From an uncultured Alphaproteobacteria bacterium (GTDB lineage Bacteria; Pseudomonadota; Alphaproteobacteria; Rhodobacterales; Rhodobacteraceae), in contig CACIJG010000010.1 of assembly GCA_902586885.1 (NCBI GenBank), positions 1 through 64,000 on the forward strand: a DNA stretch of 64,000 nucleotides. The letters run 5' to 3'. The notes below the pieces were generated by a model, which had not been told where the DNA came from, did not search any database, and was given only the letters and a program-made list of their open reading frames with translations. The translations under genes and the position numbers were made by a program. Within the stretch, counting starts at the first letter, position 1. Every line of letters starts with the position of its first letter. Of this stretch, positions 8,277 through 18,195 are shown one piece after another.

Positions 8277-8423
8277 TTACTCGTGCTTTACAAATACTCT
8301 AAGAATAATATGAGCTAATATTAACAACCCTGCAAGAAAGATTGGAACCCAAATGAAATCCCAATTAACACCTACAAGCATTTTTTGCCCAAATACATCT
8401 TTTGAAAAACGAAAAAGATCCAT
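8277..8423 (-). CDS. 48-aa single-TM small protein, not in the supplied ORF track
   Basis: Translated by hand: MDLFRFSKDVFGQKMLVGVNWDFIWVPIFLAGLLILAHIILRVFVKHE*; start overlaps stop of upstream gene as TAATG; stop lies 3 nt before the next ATG. Confidence 0.75.
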   Translation of the reverse strand: MDLFRFSKDVFGQKMLVGVNWDFIWVPIFLAGLLILAHIILRVFVKHE

Positions 8424-9412
8424 TATGCCAACGAACGCACTGACCTTTTGGCTAAATTCTCCATTAGAGGTATTTTAAAGTGATTATAATTCAAAGGCTT
8501 TGATCCGCTAGCCGCAACCCTTGCCACCAAGTCTTCCATTTCAGAAGAAGGAGATTCGCCTTTTAGAAGATCTTCAACCTCTATAAGTCTTCTTGGGGTA
8601 CACTGTACAGCTCCACATGCTATTCGGATGTCTGAAATTGTACCTCCACTAACCCTAGAAGCCATTGCAACATTTACTAGAGCGAAGTCCCAAACATTTC
8701 TGTCTGCTACTTTTTCAAAATATTGCTTTGACCCCGCCCATTTATTAGGAATTTGTATGCCTAGTAAAAGATCACCAGGTTCTAAAACTGTCATTCTGGT
8801 GATGTCTATTTCTGGACCGATAAAGAAGTCTTCTGCTTTAACAACTCTTTCTTTCTTTTTGTTTCTTATAACAAAACTAGCTTCTAAGGCTAGTAGCATT
8901 GGAGCGGTATCAGAGGGTGTTACAGCAACACATCTGCTAGCCTCAAATAGAGTATGCTCCCTATTCATTGCAGTAGGCGTATTTGCATAACAGGTATTAC
9001 CACCTGCCCTATAACAAGGAAACCCATCTCTATAATAGTGACAACGAGTGTCTTGACATACATTTCCACCTATTGTGCCAACATTTCTTATTTGCGGACT
9101 AGCTACCTTCCCTGCTGCCATTGCAAGTCCCGGAAAATTAGAAGTGATTAAAGGGTGATTTTCTATATCAGTCAAAGTAGTCATTGAGCCTATATAAAAA
9201 CCATCTCCTTGCTTTTTAACACCGACCATATCCGTGATTCCAGAAATATCTACTACAACTTTAGGTGTTTTTACCCTGTCCTTAAACCAATCTAAGCTAT
9301 CTTTTCCTCCAGCAATTACCCAGGCATCTTTTTTAAAATCAGATAAAAGATTAATTGCTTCATCAACGTTATCCGGTTGATACATTTCAAAATTGTGCAT
9401 TACATCAGACAT
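8423..9412 (-). CDS. FAD-binding subunit of xanthine dehydrogenase-family molybdenum hydroxylase, with extra Cys cluster
   Basis: 329 aa; VIAGGKDSL, NVGTIGGNVCQDTRC; Cys-rich CQDTRCHYYRDGFPCYRAGGNTC. Confidence 0.9.
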   Translation of the reverse strand: MSDVMHNFEMYQPDNVDEAINLLSDFKKDAWVIAGGKDSLDWFKDRVKTPKVVVDISGITDMVGVKKQGDGFYIGSMTTLTDIENHPLITSNFPGLAMAAGKVASPQIRNVGTIGGNVCQDTRCHYYRDGFPCYRAGGNTCYANTPTAMNREHTLFEASRCVAVTPSDTAPMLLALEASFVIRNKKKERVVKAEDFFIGPEIDITRMTVLEPGDLLLGIQIPNKWAGSKQYFEKVADRNVWDFALVNVAMASRVSGGTISDIRIACGAVQCTPRRLIEVEDLLKGESPSSEMEDLVARVAASGSKPLNYNHFKIPLMENLAKRSVRSLA

Positions 9413-9433
9413 AATTTTTATCTCCCATGATTA

Positions 9434-11848
9434 CTACTGACAGTTTGTCTGCATTGGTTTATGTGATTGAGGCTTACCTGCTGCTGCATTGATTATCATG
9501 TCAGTGACAACAGGGGTACGATTGAACATGTGACCTCCAAGAGCCTCAGAAATGGCGCAAAGAAGTGCAGAAGAAGCGGAGCCTTGTAACGGTTCACCTA
9601 TTCCCTTAGCACCGACAGGATTTTGAGGATCAGCTTCATCGACAGCGGCCCAACCCATTTCAGCTGGAATATCAAGGTAAGTAGGCGGTTTTACCTGATA
9701 CAGGCCTCTTATATTAGGTCTGCCATAAGCTGGGTCATATACATGCCGCTCTGTTGCCGCTAAACCAAATCCCATAACCGCGCCACCTCGTATCTGCGCC
9801 GCAAGACCAGTTGGGTGCATAACGGTTCCGCAATCTGCTACTCCTAGATAATCAAGAATTTGATATTTTCCAGTTTCAAGGTCTAATTCAATTTCAATGA
9901 AACTTGCAGACAACGCAGGAACAGCTGCTGTTTTAGGTATTTTATCTTTGGCTACTCCAACCAATCCAGTACCTTTTATTCCGCCGACAGCAGATTTTGT
10001 AAATGGATTTATATCCTCAGGAGTTTCCATTCCAGAGTACTTTCCTCCCATCTCTATCGCTTTTTTTGCGCAATCTGCAAAACTTATTTTATTTGATCCA
10101 TTGGAAATACTTACAACAAACTCATTTTCTAATTTGTAATCTTCACTTTTCCCGCCCAAAGACTTTGCAGCAATTTCTAAAAGCAATTCCTTTGCTGCCA
10201 TACCGGCTGCATAATTTGTTCTAGACATTGTAAAAGTAGTATTTGAACCAAATTGACCAATGTTAAATGGTATATGCTTTCTGGTGCCCCCTCTTTCAAT
10301 TACACATCTTTCCCAATCATAGCCAAGAACCTCTGCACATACCCGAGAAGTTGAGGCATAGGAAAAAGTGCCCAGATTACCTACTCCTGTATGTATATGA
10401 AGAATTCCATCTGGAGTTATTCTACAAAGGCCATCAAAACCGTTATATCCAGCTGTATGATATGCCTGACCAACTCCTATGGCCTTTACTTTATTCCCTA
10501 CTCGTTTACCTGAATATTTAGAACGCTTATCCCAATCGAACTGCTTTGCACCTTTTTCTAATGCCTCTTTAAGATATGCGCTAGTTACAGGACCTTGCTT
10601 AGGTCCATATTTAGCATCTTTACCACCATTTCCTGGAGCATTGATTTTCCTTAATGTAACTCTATCTATTCCTAACTCTCTAGCAGCTTTATCAAGAAGT
10701 GGCTCTAGCATATTTGAAGCTTGATTTTCTCCAGGGCCACGTTGCGCACCCTTTGGGACGGTGTTTGTTAAAACTGGCACGGCTCTAAAACGCATATTTT
10801 TTGGTTGAAAAACGATTGCTACAGAACTTCCAACATTATTAAAGTCCCAAAAGCCGGAAGTATTTCCAAGATCCTGAACTACATATACATCTGCTGCTAA
10901 AATTTTACCTTTCGCATCAAACCCTAACTTAGCCCAAGCTTGAAATCCTCCTCTTGCATATCCATTATAATATTCCTCAGCTCTAGAAACACGAATTAAA
11001 CATGGTCTCCCACCCATTTTTTTCGACATAAGCGCCGGCAATGCCATTAATGGGTAACTTGTTGCCTTTCCACCAAATCCACCTCCACAGTATTCAGCTA
11101 CAAAAACTAGATCCTTAGGTGCTATTCCAATTAATTTTGCCAAGCCCGGCTGAGCAAACGATGTCGATTGTGTCGATCCCCAGACATGACACTTTCCACC
11201 TTCCCAATAAGCGGCGGCCGACCTTGGTTCCATTGCATGATGAGAATTTGATGCATGAACAATATTTTCCTCAACTACGACTTTTGATGCTTTAAAGCCG
11301 GCATCAACATCTCCAAAACTCCAATCAACTACTGCTTCACCAAGTGGTAATCTGTCTTCACCAGCTTTAGCAAAATCCTTCCCTGTCCAATGAAAAGCCT
11401 TATGTTCGATTTTTCTTCCTGCAACATTACCGGTTGAAAGTGCATGAGGCCCTTTGGGCTTTAAGCTGGCTAGCGGATCAACACAAAATGGCAACGGATC
11501 TAAATCTACCCGTACAAGTCTTATAATATCTTGTGCAGCTTGCTCTGTTTCGGCAGCAATTGCTACGATCGGTTGCCCCACGTATGCAGGCTCAGAGCTG
11601 AGCATTGGCTGACCAGGACCCTTAGGCTGCTTGACATCCTCTGGTGTCATGGCAGCTAAAAAACCTGGAGCTTTCTTTGCCTTTGATAAATCAATTTTCT
11701 TTACCTTTGCATGAGGCATAGGACTAGCAAAAACTTTAACAAACGCCATTCCATCGGCTCTAAAATCTTCTGAGTATTTTGCTCCGCCTGTAACTTTAGC
11801 TTCAAGATCTGGTGGTATAAAATCTTTTCCTAATAATTTGAATGCCAT
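9434..11848 (-). CDS. Molybdopterin-binding catalytic subunit, xanthine dehydrogenase/aldehyde oxidase family
   Basis: 804 aa; CGGGFGGK, QRGPGENQ, GAKGIGEP active-site region. Confidence 0.93.
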   Translation of the reverse strand: MAFKLLGKDFIPPDLEAKVTGGAKYSEDFRADGMAFVKVFASPMPHAKVKKIDLSKAKKAPGFLAAMTPEDVKQPKGPGQPMLSSEPAYVGQPIVAIAAETEQAAQDIIRLVRVDLDPLPFCVDPLASLKPKGPHALSTGNVAGRKIEHKAFHWTGKDFAKAGEDRLPLGEAVVDWSFGDVDAGFKASKVVVEENIVHASNSHHAMEPRSAAAYWEGGKCHVWGSTQSTSFAQPGLAKLIGIAPKDLVFVAEYCGGGFGGKATSYPLMALPALMSKKMGGRPCLIRVSRAEEYYNGYARGGFQAWAKLGFDAKGKILAADVYVVQDLGNTSGFWDFNNVGSSVAIVFQPKNMRFRAVPVLTNTVPKGAQRGPGENQASNMLEPLLDKAARELGIDRVTLRKINAPGNGGKDAKYGPKQGPVTSAYLKEALEKGAKQFDWDKRSKYSGKRVGNKVKAIGVGQAYHTAGYNGFDGLCRITPDGILHIHTGVGNLGTFSYASTSRVCAEVLGYDWERCVIERGGTRKHIPFNIGQFGSNTTFTMSRTNYAAGMAAKELLLEIAAKSLGGKSEDYKLENEFVVSISNGSNKISFADCAKKAIEMGGKYSGMETPEDINPFTKSAVGGIKGTGLVGVAKDKIPKTAAVPALSASFIEIELDLETGKYQILDYLGVADCGTVMHPTGLAAQIRGGAVMGFGLAATERHVYDPAYGRPNIRGLYQVKPPTYLDIPAEMGWAAVDEADPQNPVGAKGIGEPLQGSASSALLCAISEALGGHMFNRTPVVTDMIINAAAGKPQSHKPMQTNCQ

Positions 11849-11850
11849 TT

Positions 11851-12546
11851 CTATGCCCTCCCTACTGCTTTCATGACGCCTTTTAAGTAATGATCATATG
11901 CTCCACACCTACAGAGATTTCCTGATAAGGCATGTCTCACTTGATCGACAGATGGCTTAGGATTATTTTCTAACAGTGTAACTGCGGAGACAACCTGACC
12001 AGGTGTACAAAACCCACATTGAGGACCAATCTCTTCTATAAAAGCTTTTTGAACAGGATGGAGCCCACCATCTTTACCCGTAACGCCTTCTACAGTGGTT
12101 ATGTCAGCATTTCTAGCTCTTAAGGTTAGTGTAGAGCACGAATAAATAGTTTTATTTCCTGACTTTACTGTGCAGGCGCCACACTCTGCTCGATTACAAC
12201 CAATTTTCGTTCCTGTTAAACCAAGCCTATATCTAATCGAATAGGCTAAGGTCTCATTTGGAGTTACTTCTATTGTCCTCTTTTTTCCATTTACATTAAG
12301 TGACACAACTCTATCAACAGCCCTTGCGTCTGCACGAGCCATTTTTGGATGAGAAAAAATAAATGCAGAACCTGCAATAACTAATCCAGAAGAAACGAAG
12401 GCTCTCAAGAAGCTTCTCCTGGTCATGTTAATGGGTTTCCATAGAGGGACGTTTGATGCCTCTGGCCCTATTTCCTTTATGGCAGGGCCTTCCGGATAGT
12501 CCGCTATGGGGTCAAAGGGACCTATTTCATCCAAGTTATTATCCAT
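11851..12546 (-). CDS. 2x[2Fe-2S] subunit of molybdenum hydroxylase, Tat-exported
   Basis: 231 aa; twin-arginine TRRSFLRAFVSSGLVIAGSAF; GCNRAECGACTV and CGFCTPG...GNLCRCGAY ferredoxin motifs. Confidence 0.93.
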   Translation of the reverse strand: MDNNLDEIGPFDPIADYPEGPAIKEIGPEASNVPLWKPINMTRRSFLRAFVSSGLVIAGSAFIFSHPKMARADARAVDRVVSLNVNGKKRTIEVTPNETLAYSIRYRLGLTGTKIGCNRAECGACTVKSGNKTIYSCSTLTLRARNADITTVEGVTGKDGGLHPVQKAFIEEIGPQCGFCTPGQVVSAVTLLENNPKPSVDQVRHALSGNLCRCGAYDHYLKGVMKAVGRA

Positions 12547-12766
12547 GTTTTCTTCTCCTGTGATATACCTGAACCATCACATAAAGATAAAAGTGAATAA
12601 GGTCGGGCATTTCTTAATTCAGCGTTTTATTAATTTTCTGAAACGAGTTCCTAGTCCGCTCAAAAATATTGTTTACCTTAAGTCAACTTTTTTATTATAA
12701 TTTACGATTAAATTGGAGTCAATTGACAAGTTGAAGCAAAAAGAAATATCAAGAGACTTAGTTAAT

Positions 12767-13729
12767 TTAAGCCAAAATATTGATAAGATTGTACAATGAT
12801 TTGTCTATTTTATTTGGAGTAATTTTTAATTTATTAAGTGGTATCTCTTTTATTTTATCTAAGGGTTTAGCCAAAATAACATTATTTGTATTGTTTATAA
12901 CTGATTTTACTGCTGCATAACCAAGCTCGCTAGCTAAAACTCTATCTGCAGCAGATGGGTTTCCTCCTCTTTGTATATGACCTAGAGAGGTAATTCTAAT
13001 ATCTAAGATTCTTTTTTCTTTAAGTTTCTCAGCGAGTACGTTTCCATTTAAATGACTTCCCTCCGCGACTATTAATATACAGCCTTTTTTTCCTGATTTT
13101 AATTGATTGATTACTCGTTTTGACAAAATATCAACATCTGTTTTAGACTCTGGTATAAGTGCTGCTTCAGCACCAGCTCCTATACCTGCTAATATTGCTA
13201 ACCACCCACAATTTCTTCCCATAACCTCAACAATATGAGTTACATTAGAGGTTGTAGCCGTGTCTCTAATTTTATCAATTGCGTTTAAAGCGGTATTTAT
13301 TGCTGTGTCAAAACCGATTGTCTTGCCTACTAAAGGCATGTCTTTATCTATAGTAGCAGGGATACAAACTACTTTTATTTTAGTGTCTTTAGCTAACTCT
13401 TTGGCACCCCTTGCTGACCCCTCGCCTCCAATTACTACCAAACTATCAATATCTATTTTATCTAAGTTTTTTGCAGCAATTAATCTATATTTTTCTTCTA
13501 AAAATCGTAAAGATCTTGATGTATAAAGAATGCTGCCACCATGCTGAATAATATTACCCACGGACCTACGATCAAAATTTACAAACTTATTATCTATTAA
13601 GCCGTCATACCCATTCTTAAAGCCAATAACATTGAATTTTTTGTTTAATGAACTTCTGACAATAGCTCTAATTGCCGCATTCATGCCGGGAGCATCACCA
13701 CCACTAGTTAGTATACCTATTTTCTTCAT
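12767..13729 (-). CDS. pfkA: 6-phosphofructokinase
   Basis: 320 aa; KKIGILTSGGDAPGMNAAIRA, GRNCGWLA, LGHIQRGGNPSAADR. Confidence 0.93.
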   Translation of the reverse strand: MKKIGILTSGGDAPGMNAAIRAIVRSSLNKKFNVIGFKNGYDGLIDNKFVNFDRRSVGNIIQHGGSILYTSRSLRFLEEKYRLIAAKNLDKIDIDSLVVIGGEGSARGAKELAKDTKIKVVCIPATIDKDMPLVGKTIGFDTAINTALNAIDKIRDTATTSNVTHIVEVMGRNCGWLAILAGIGAGAEAALIPESKTDVDILSKRVINQLKSGKKGCILIVAEGSHLNGNVLAEKLKEKRILDIRITSLGHIQRGGNPSAADRVLASELGYAAVKSVINNTNNVILAKPLDKIKEIPLNKLKITPNKIDKSLYNLINILA

Positions 13730-13761
13730 TGTTAAAATTTCGCAATTTTAGTGTTTAAACT

Positions 13762-14550
13762 TTATCCCTCATTTGGGACAGCATACAAAGACCATTGCAG
13801 TAACTTTCGCTCTACAGGATTATCTCCAACTTTTTCTACTCCATGGAAAGATGTATCTGTCCTACAAAAGGAAAACATATTGTTTCTTTTAAAGTCCGCA
13901 CTAAAAACTTTATAAAAATACTTGTTAGGATAATGAGTTCCTTTTTCGCACTTAAAACCCCTTTGATTGGGAACGTACACAGAGGTTCCCATAGATACAT
14001 TTTCATCATCTCGCAAATCGTTTTCAAAATAAATTAAAAATACAACTAGTTTTTGAGGGTTGTCTGTATGCGGACCGAGGGCATAATTTGTTCTATCATG
14101 AATGAGATTTATTCTTGGAAAAATCTTATAATTGTCATAAAGAGTTTTTAAATCCTTTATACCCAGTCGCTTAAAAATTATTGGAGCATAAAGAGATAAA
14201 AAAGCTTCTATAATTTGTGGAGACCTAAGGAACCGAGCGAAATATTCCCAAATTTCATATTTTTTGTCTTTAATTCTCTGGAGATCATCCTGTTCTGAAA
14301 TTAGAAGCTGATATCTAAAATTATACGCATGGTCAGCGTCTTTATTTTTGGTAGTTACAATACCTGCATCTAAATTAGAGATAAATTCGTCATCGTTAGG
14401 CCAGTTATTTAAGATTAAATCAATGATTTGTTTAGGTAAAAAGTCTTCAGTTTGACTATGAGAAAAGGGATATCGCCTAACCATTGAGTTAAATATTTTA
14501 TAAGCAACTTCGTTTTGGAATTGCTTTGTTTCACGCTCGTCAAAAACCAT
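13762..14550 (-). CDS. Putative 2-oxoglutarate/Fe(II)-dependent oxygenase-like protein
   Basis: 262 aa; HTDN (HxD) then distal FHGV His and Arg, spacing of a 2OG-Fe(II) facial triad. Confidence 0.55.
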   Translation of the reverse strand: MVFDERETKQFQNEVAYKIFNSMVRRYPFSHSQTEDFLPKQIIDLILNNWPNDDEFISNLDAGIVTTKNKDADHAYNFRYQLLISEQDDLQRIKDKKYEIWEYFARFLRSPQIIEAFLSLYAPIIFKRLGIKDLKTLYDNYKIFPRINLIHDRTNYALGPHTDNPQKLVVFLIYFENDLRDDENVSMGTSVYVPNQRGFKCEKGTHYPNKYFYKVFSADFKRNNMFSFCRTDTSFHGVEKVGDNPVERKLLQWSLYAVPNEG

Positions 14551-14651
14551 TAAAATTTCCTTAAATAGGTTTGAATTTTGAAATCCTCACGTTGTATTAA
14601 TATATTTATATCCCTAAAAATACCAGCAATTAAAAAGTCGGAAATTCAAAG

Positions 14652-15731
14652 TTATTCTATTGATTTGTGACTTGGATCAAATAAGTGACATTTTTTTGGA
14701 TCAAATCCAACTTTTACAATATCTCCCACTTTTATTTTAGAGTCACCGTCAGTTTCTACTACTAAAGGATCACCGTCTTTTTCAAGATAAAGGAAAGTTC
14801 CCGATCCAAGCTTTTCAACAACAAAAACTTTACCTTTCCAGCATGATTTCAAATTCTTATCTACTGTCAAATGTTCAGGTCTAATACCTAGTGTAAGATT
14901 ATTCCCTTTTTCAAATGTGTTACTTGTTTTAGATATAGTAAAATCTGAAATTCCTAAGAGATCTAACTTCGTTTTGTTTTTATCCTTATCTAAAACTTTA
15001 ACCGGAATAAAATTCATTTTAGGCGAACCAATAAAACCTGCTACAAATAAATTATCAGGTGATTTATAGAGTTTCATTGGCTCACCTGATTGAGAAACCC
15101 TGCCCTCATTAAGAACTACAATTTTGTCAGCCATTGTCATGGCCTCAGTCTGATCATGAGTTACATAAATCATTGTTGCATCTAATTGGTCATGCAATTT
15201 AGCTAATTCAACTCTCATTTGCACTCTTAAAGCGGCATCCAAGTTTGATAAAGGTTCATCAAATAAAAATACTTTGGGTTTCCTTGTAATGGCCCTACCA
15301 ATAGCCACGCGTTGCCTTTGTCCTCCAGATAATTGCCTTGGTTTTCTTTGAAGAAGCTCTTCTATTTGAAGAATTTTAGCGGCTTCATATACTCTCTCAT
15401 CAATTTCTGTTTTGCCAAGTTTTTCCAGTTTCAATCCAAAAGCCATATTGTTGTAAACCGTCATATGAGGATATAGAGCATAAGATTGAAAAACCATGGC
15501 AATATTTCTTTCCCTGGGCGCTAGATCATTAACTTTTACTCCATCGATGGAAATAGTACCGGAATTTATACTCTCTAGCCCTGCAATCATTCTTAAAATT
15601 GTAGATTTCCCACAACCGCTTGGACCTACCAATACGGTAAAAGATTGACTTTCAATTTTTAGTGAAACATCTTTAATAACATGGGTTTTCCCATAGTTCT
15701 TATTTAAATTTTTTATAATTATTTCTGACAT
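14652..15731 (-). CDS. Sugar ABC transporter ATP-binding protein (UgpC/MalK/AglK type)
   Basis: 359 aa; GPSGCGKST, LSGGQRQRVAIGRA, C-terminal TOBE region. Confidence 0.93.
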   Translation of the reverse strand: MSEIIIKNLNKNYGKTHVIKDVSLKIESQSFTVLVGPSGCGKSTILRMIAGLESINSGTISIDGVKVNDLAPRERNIAMVFQSYALYPHMTVYNNMAFGLKLEKLGKTEIDERVYEAAKILQIEELLQRKPRQLSGGQRQRVAIGRAITRKPKVFLFDEPLSNLDAALRVQMRVELAKLHDQLDATMIYVTHDQTEAMTMADKIVVLNEGRVSQSGEPMKLYKSPDNLFVAGFIGSPKMNFIPVKVLDKDKNKTKLDLLGISDFTISKTSNTFEKGNNLTLGIRPEHLTVDKNLKSCWKGKVFVVEKLGSGTFLYLEKDGDPLVVETDGDSKIKVGDIVKVGFDPKKCHLFDPSHKSIE

Positions 15732-15737
15732 TTATTC

Positions 15738-17054
15738 TTATTTTAAATAGCTTAAAAATTTTGATTGTGTTTCTTTCATATTATTTAACAGTCTCTCCGC
15801 CTGAGTTGCGTCGCTAACCACGGGGTCTGCTAAAAGCGCCAAATATGCAAAATGTTTTGATTTTTTAAGTACAGCTTCAGTAGTCATCTGAATAACACCA
15901 GATTGTAAATTCAATAATGCTCCAAATTCTTGAGGGTAGTTTTCTAACTTAATACCATGAACCCCATTCTTATCTACTTTTGCTGGAACCTCTACTACTA
16001 AATCTGAAGGAAGTTGCTTTATGAAACCATTATTAGGAATGTTTACGGCTGGCTCCTCATACCCAGTATTATTCAATATTCCTTCTATTATTGGAATAAT
16101 TCTTTCGTGTGTGTCTTCATTATTTAAATCAAAAAAATGATCATAAGAACTTTTATCAGAATAGAAACTCAAGCATTTTTCTTTATAGTTATCGTAAAAT
16201 TCTAAAATTGCATCATGATCTGCTATACTGTAAGCCCACTGCAAATATTCCCCGAGATGACTGTCCGTAGTAATAGGTAAATATTTATATCGATAAAATA
16301 ATTCACGAAAAACTCCTCTTTCTGCACCAGGTTTGGACTCTCCTCCATCGTGGCTATTTACAAGGTCGGAGTAATAAGTTTCAAAATTTTGGTTAATAAT
16401 TGGATAACCATCCTTACCAGTATTTTTATAATTTACTTCTATTAAAATGCTAAAATGATTGAGCCCGCCTGCTCTATATTCAATATTAGAAAAATCTGTT
16501 TCCATAAGCGAAGGAAGTTGTCTTTCCATTGAAGCTATTTCATGACACATCCCAATAAACTTTAAATTGGGAAACTTTGTCGTTACAGCATGACAAATTC
16601 TTTGCATTGGATTTGAAAAATTAAAAATGGTAGCATCAGGGCAAATAGAATTAATATCCGCGCAAATTTCTAATATAGGTGGTATCTGCCTCAATGAGTG
16701 GAATAAACCTCCAGGCCCTCCATTTTCACCATAGACTTGCCTAATACCGTATTGAAGTGGTATTTTCCAATCTTGATCCCAAAGATCAAACCTTTTACCA
16801 ACTTCTATTGAAATAACACAAAAAGTAGCGTCTTTTAAAGCCTCTTTTCTGGAAGTTGAAGCTTTGATTTCAAAATTAACACCTAATTTTTCTTTATAAT
16901 TATTAGCTATGATTTTGGTGTTTGCAAGAGTAGTCTTATCAATATCATGAAGAAAAATTATTGAACCTTCTAGAACTTTTGATTTAAAGATATCCCCGAT
17001 GATACCTAATCCAAAGTTTTGACTTCCTGCTCCAATTAGAACAATTTTTTCCAT
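15738..17054 (-). CDS. GH4 family alpha-glucosidase/alpha-galactosidase (NAD-dependent)
   Basis: 438 aa; VLIGAGSQNFGLGIIGDIF, NFSNPMQR, GMCHE motifs. Confidence 0.9.
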   Translation of the reverse strand: MEKIVLIGAGSQNFGLGIIGDIFKSKVLEGSIIFLHDIDKTTLANTKIIANNYKEKLGVNFEIKASTSRKEALKDATFCVISIEVGKRFDLWDQDWKIPLQYGIRQVYGENGGPGGLFHSLRQIPPILEICADINSICPDATIFNFSNPMQRICHAVTTKFPNLKFIGMCHEIASMERQLPSLMETDFSNIEYRAGGLNHFSILIEVNYKNTGKDGYPIINQNFETYYSDLVNSHDGGESKPGAERGVFRELFYRYKYLPITTDSHLGEYLQWAYSIADHDAILEFYDNYKEKCLSFYSDKSSYDHFFDLNNEDTHERIIPIIEGILNNTGYEEPAVNIPNNGFIKQLPSDLVVEVPAKVDKNGVHGIKLENYPQEFGALLNLQSGVIQMTTEAVLKKSKHFAYLALLADPVVSDATQAERLLNNMKETQSKFLSYLK

Positions 17055-17055
17055 A

Positions 17056-18195
17056 TTATCCCTTTACTGATCCGGCTACTAGCCCTCTTATAAAGTACCT
17101 TTGTAAAGACAAAAATACAATCAAAGGAACTATCATAGAAACGAAAGCACTAGCTGTTAAAATCTCCCAATTTTGTGCAAATTCCCCAAGCATTTCTCTC
17201 AATCTAGAAGTTAAGACAATTTCACTTGGCATTTTATCTAAGAAAACCAGAGCAACCAAGAGATCATTCCAAACCCAAAGAAATTGCAATATACCAATTG
17301 AAGCAAAAGCTGGAATCGAAAGCGGTAAAACAATCTTCATAAATATCTGATAATGCGTTGCTCCATCAACTCTAGCAGCCTCAAACATTTCGTGGGGCAA
17401 GCTTTTTATGAAATTCCTCAACAGAAATATTTTTAAAGGCATACCAAAACCAGTATGAGCTAACCAAATTCCAACATAAGATTTTGCCGAGACTCCCAAG
17501 AAATTTCCGACATCGTTGTATATAGTTAAAATAGGGATTAATGACATTTGTAAAGGAACTACAAGTAGGCAAACTATGGTAGCAAATAACAAATCACGCC
17601 CAAAAAACTGCATCCAGGACAAGGCGTAAGCGGCAAAAGCACCAATTATAAGAGGAATTAAAGTTGATGGAATAGCAACAGTTAAAGAATTCAAGAATGA
17701 TTGTCCTAAACCCCTAAAAAAAAGAACCTCCTCATAGTTTTCTAATGTCATAGTTGGTGGAGTAATTACAGTTATAAAAACCCTTTTTCCTTTTTTATGT
17801 TTAAACTTCTTTTTTGACACCCATCTATAGTCGCCATTCTTCTCCAGTTGGAAAATGCTTCCATTTTTCATAATTGCCTTAGAAGGAGCCTTGTATTTAG
17901 AGGGGGCTTTGCTAGTTATGCCAAAGTTTTTTATCTCTTTTCCTGATGATTTTGAGAATAAGCTTCCTGTTATTACGTAGTATTCACCTTCTTTTACCTG
18001 AACATTACTTTTTTCAGTTCTTATAATTTCATTAAATTCGTTATATTTCAATGCCTTCCACCAGCCTGTTAAAGCGATTTGATCCTTGTCTCTTAAGGAG
18101 CTTACTAATAATCCAAAAGTAGGTATTACCCATATTGCTACAACGGCAAGCAACACTAAATGAGTGATAATCTTTCCAAAGGAGAGTTTTTTCAT
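17056..18195 (-). CDS. Alpha-glucoside-type ABC permease (AglG-like)
   Basis: 379 aa; EAARVDGATHYQIFMKIVLPLSIPA motif; periplasmic insert after TM1 as in AglG. Confidence 0.88.
   Translation of the reverse strand: MKKLSFGKIITHLVLLAVVAIWVIPTFGLLVSSLRDKDQIALTGWWKALKYNEFNEIIRTEKSNVQVKEGEYYVITGSLFSKSSGKEIKNFGITSKAPSKYKAPSKAIMKNGSIFQLEKNGDYRWVSKKKFKHKKGKRVFITVITPPTMTLENYEEVLFFRGLGQSFLNSLTVAIPSTLIPLIIGAFAAYALSWMQFFGRDLLFATIVCLLVVPLQMSLIPILTIYNDVGNFLGVSAKSYVGIWLAHTGFGMPLKIFLLRNFIKSLPHEMFEAARVDGATHYQIFMKIVLPLSIPAFASIGILQFLWVWNDLLVALVFLDKMPSEIVLTSRLREMLGEFAQNWEILTASAFVSMIVPLIVFLSLQRYFIRGLVAGSVKG

Noticed and set aside
9897-10724. Plus-strand ORFs within the molybdopterin subunit gene
   Set aside because: Antisense to a strongly supported enzyme gene; no recognisable protein features.
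17056-18195. Large hydrophilic insert in the sugar ABC permease as a novelty
   Set aside because: AglG-type alpha-glucoside permeases commonly carry such an insert after TM1.
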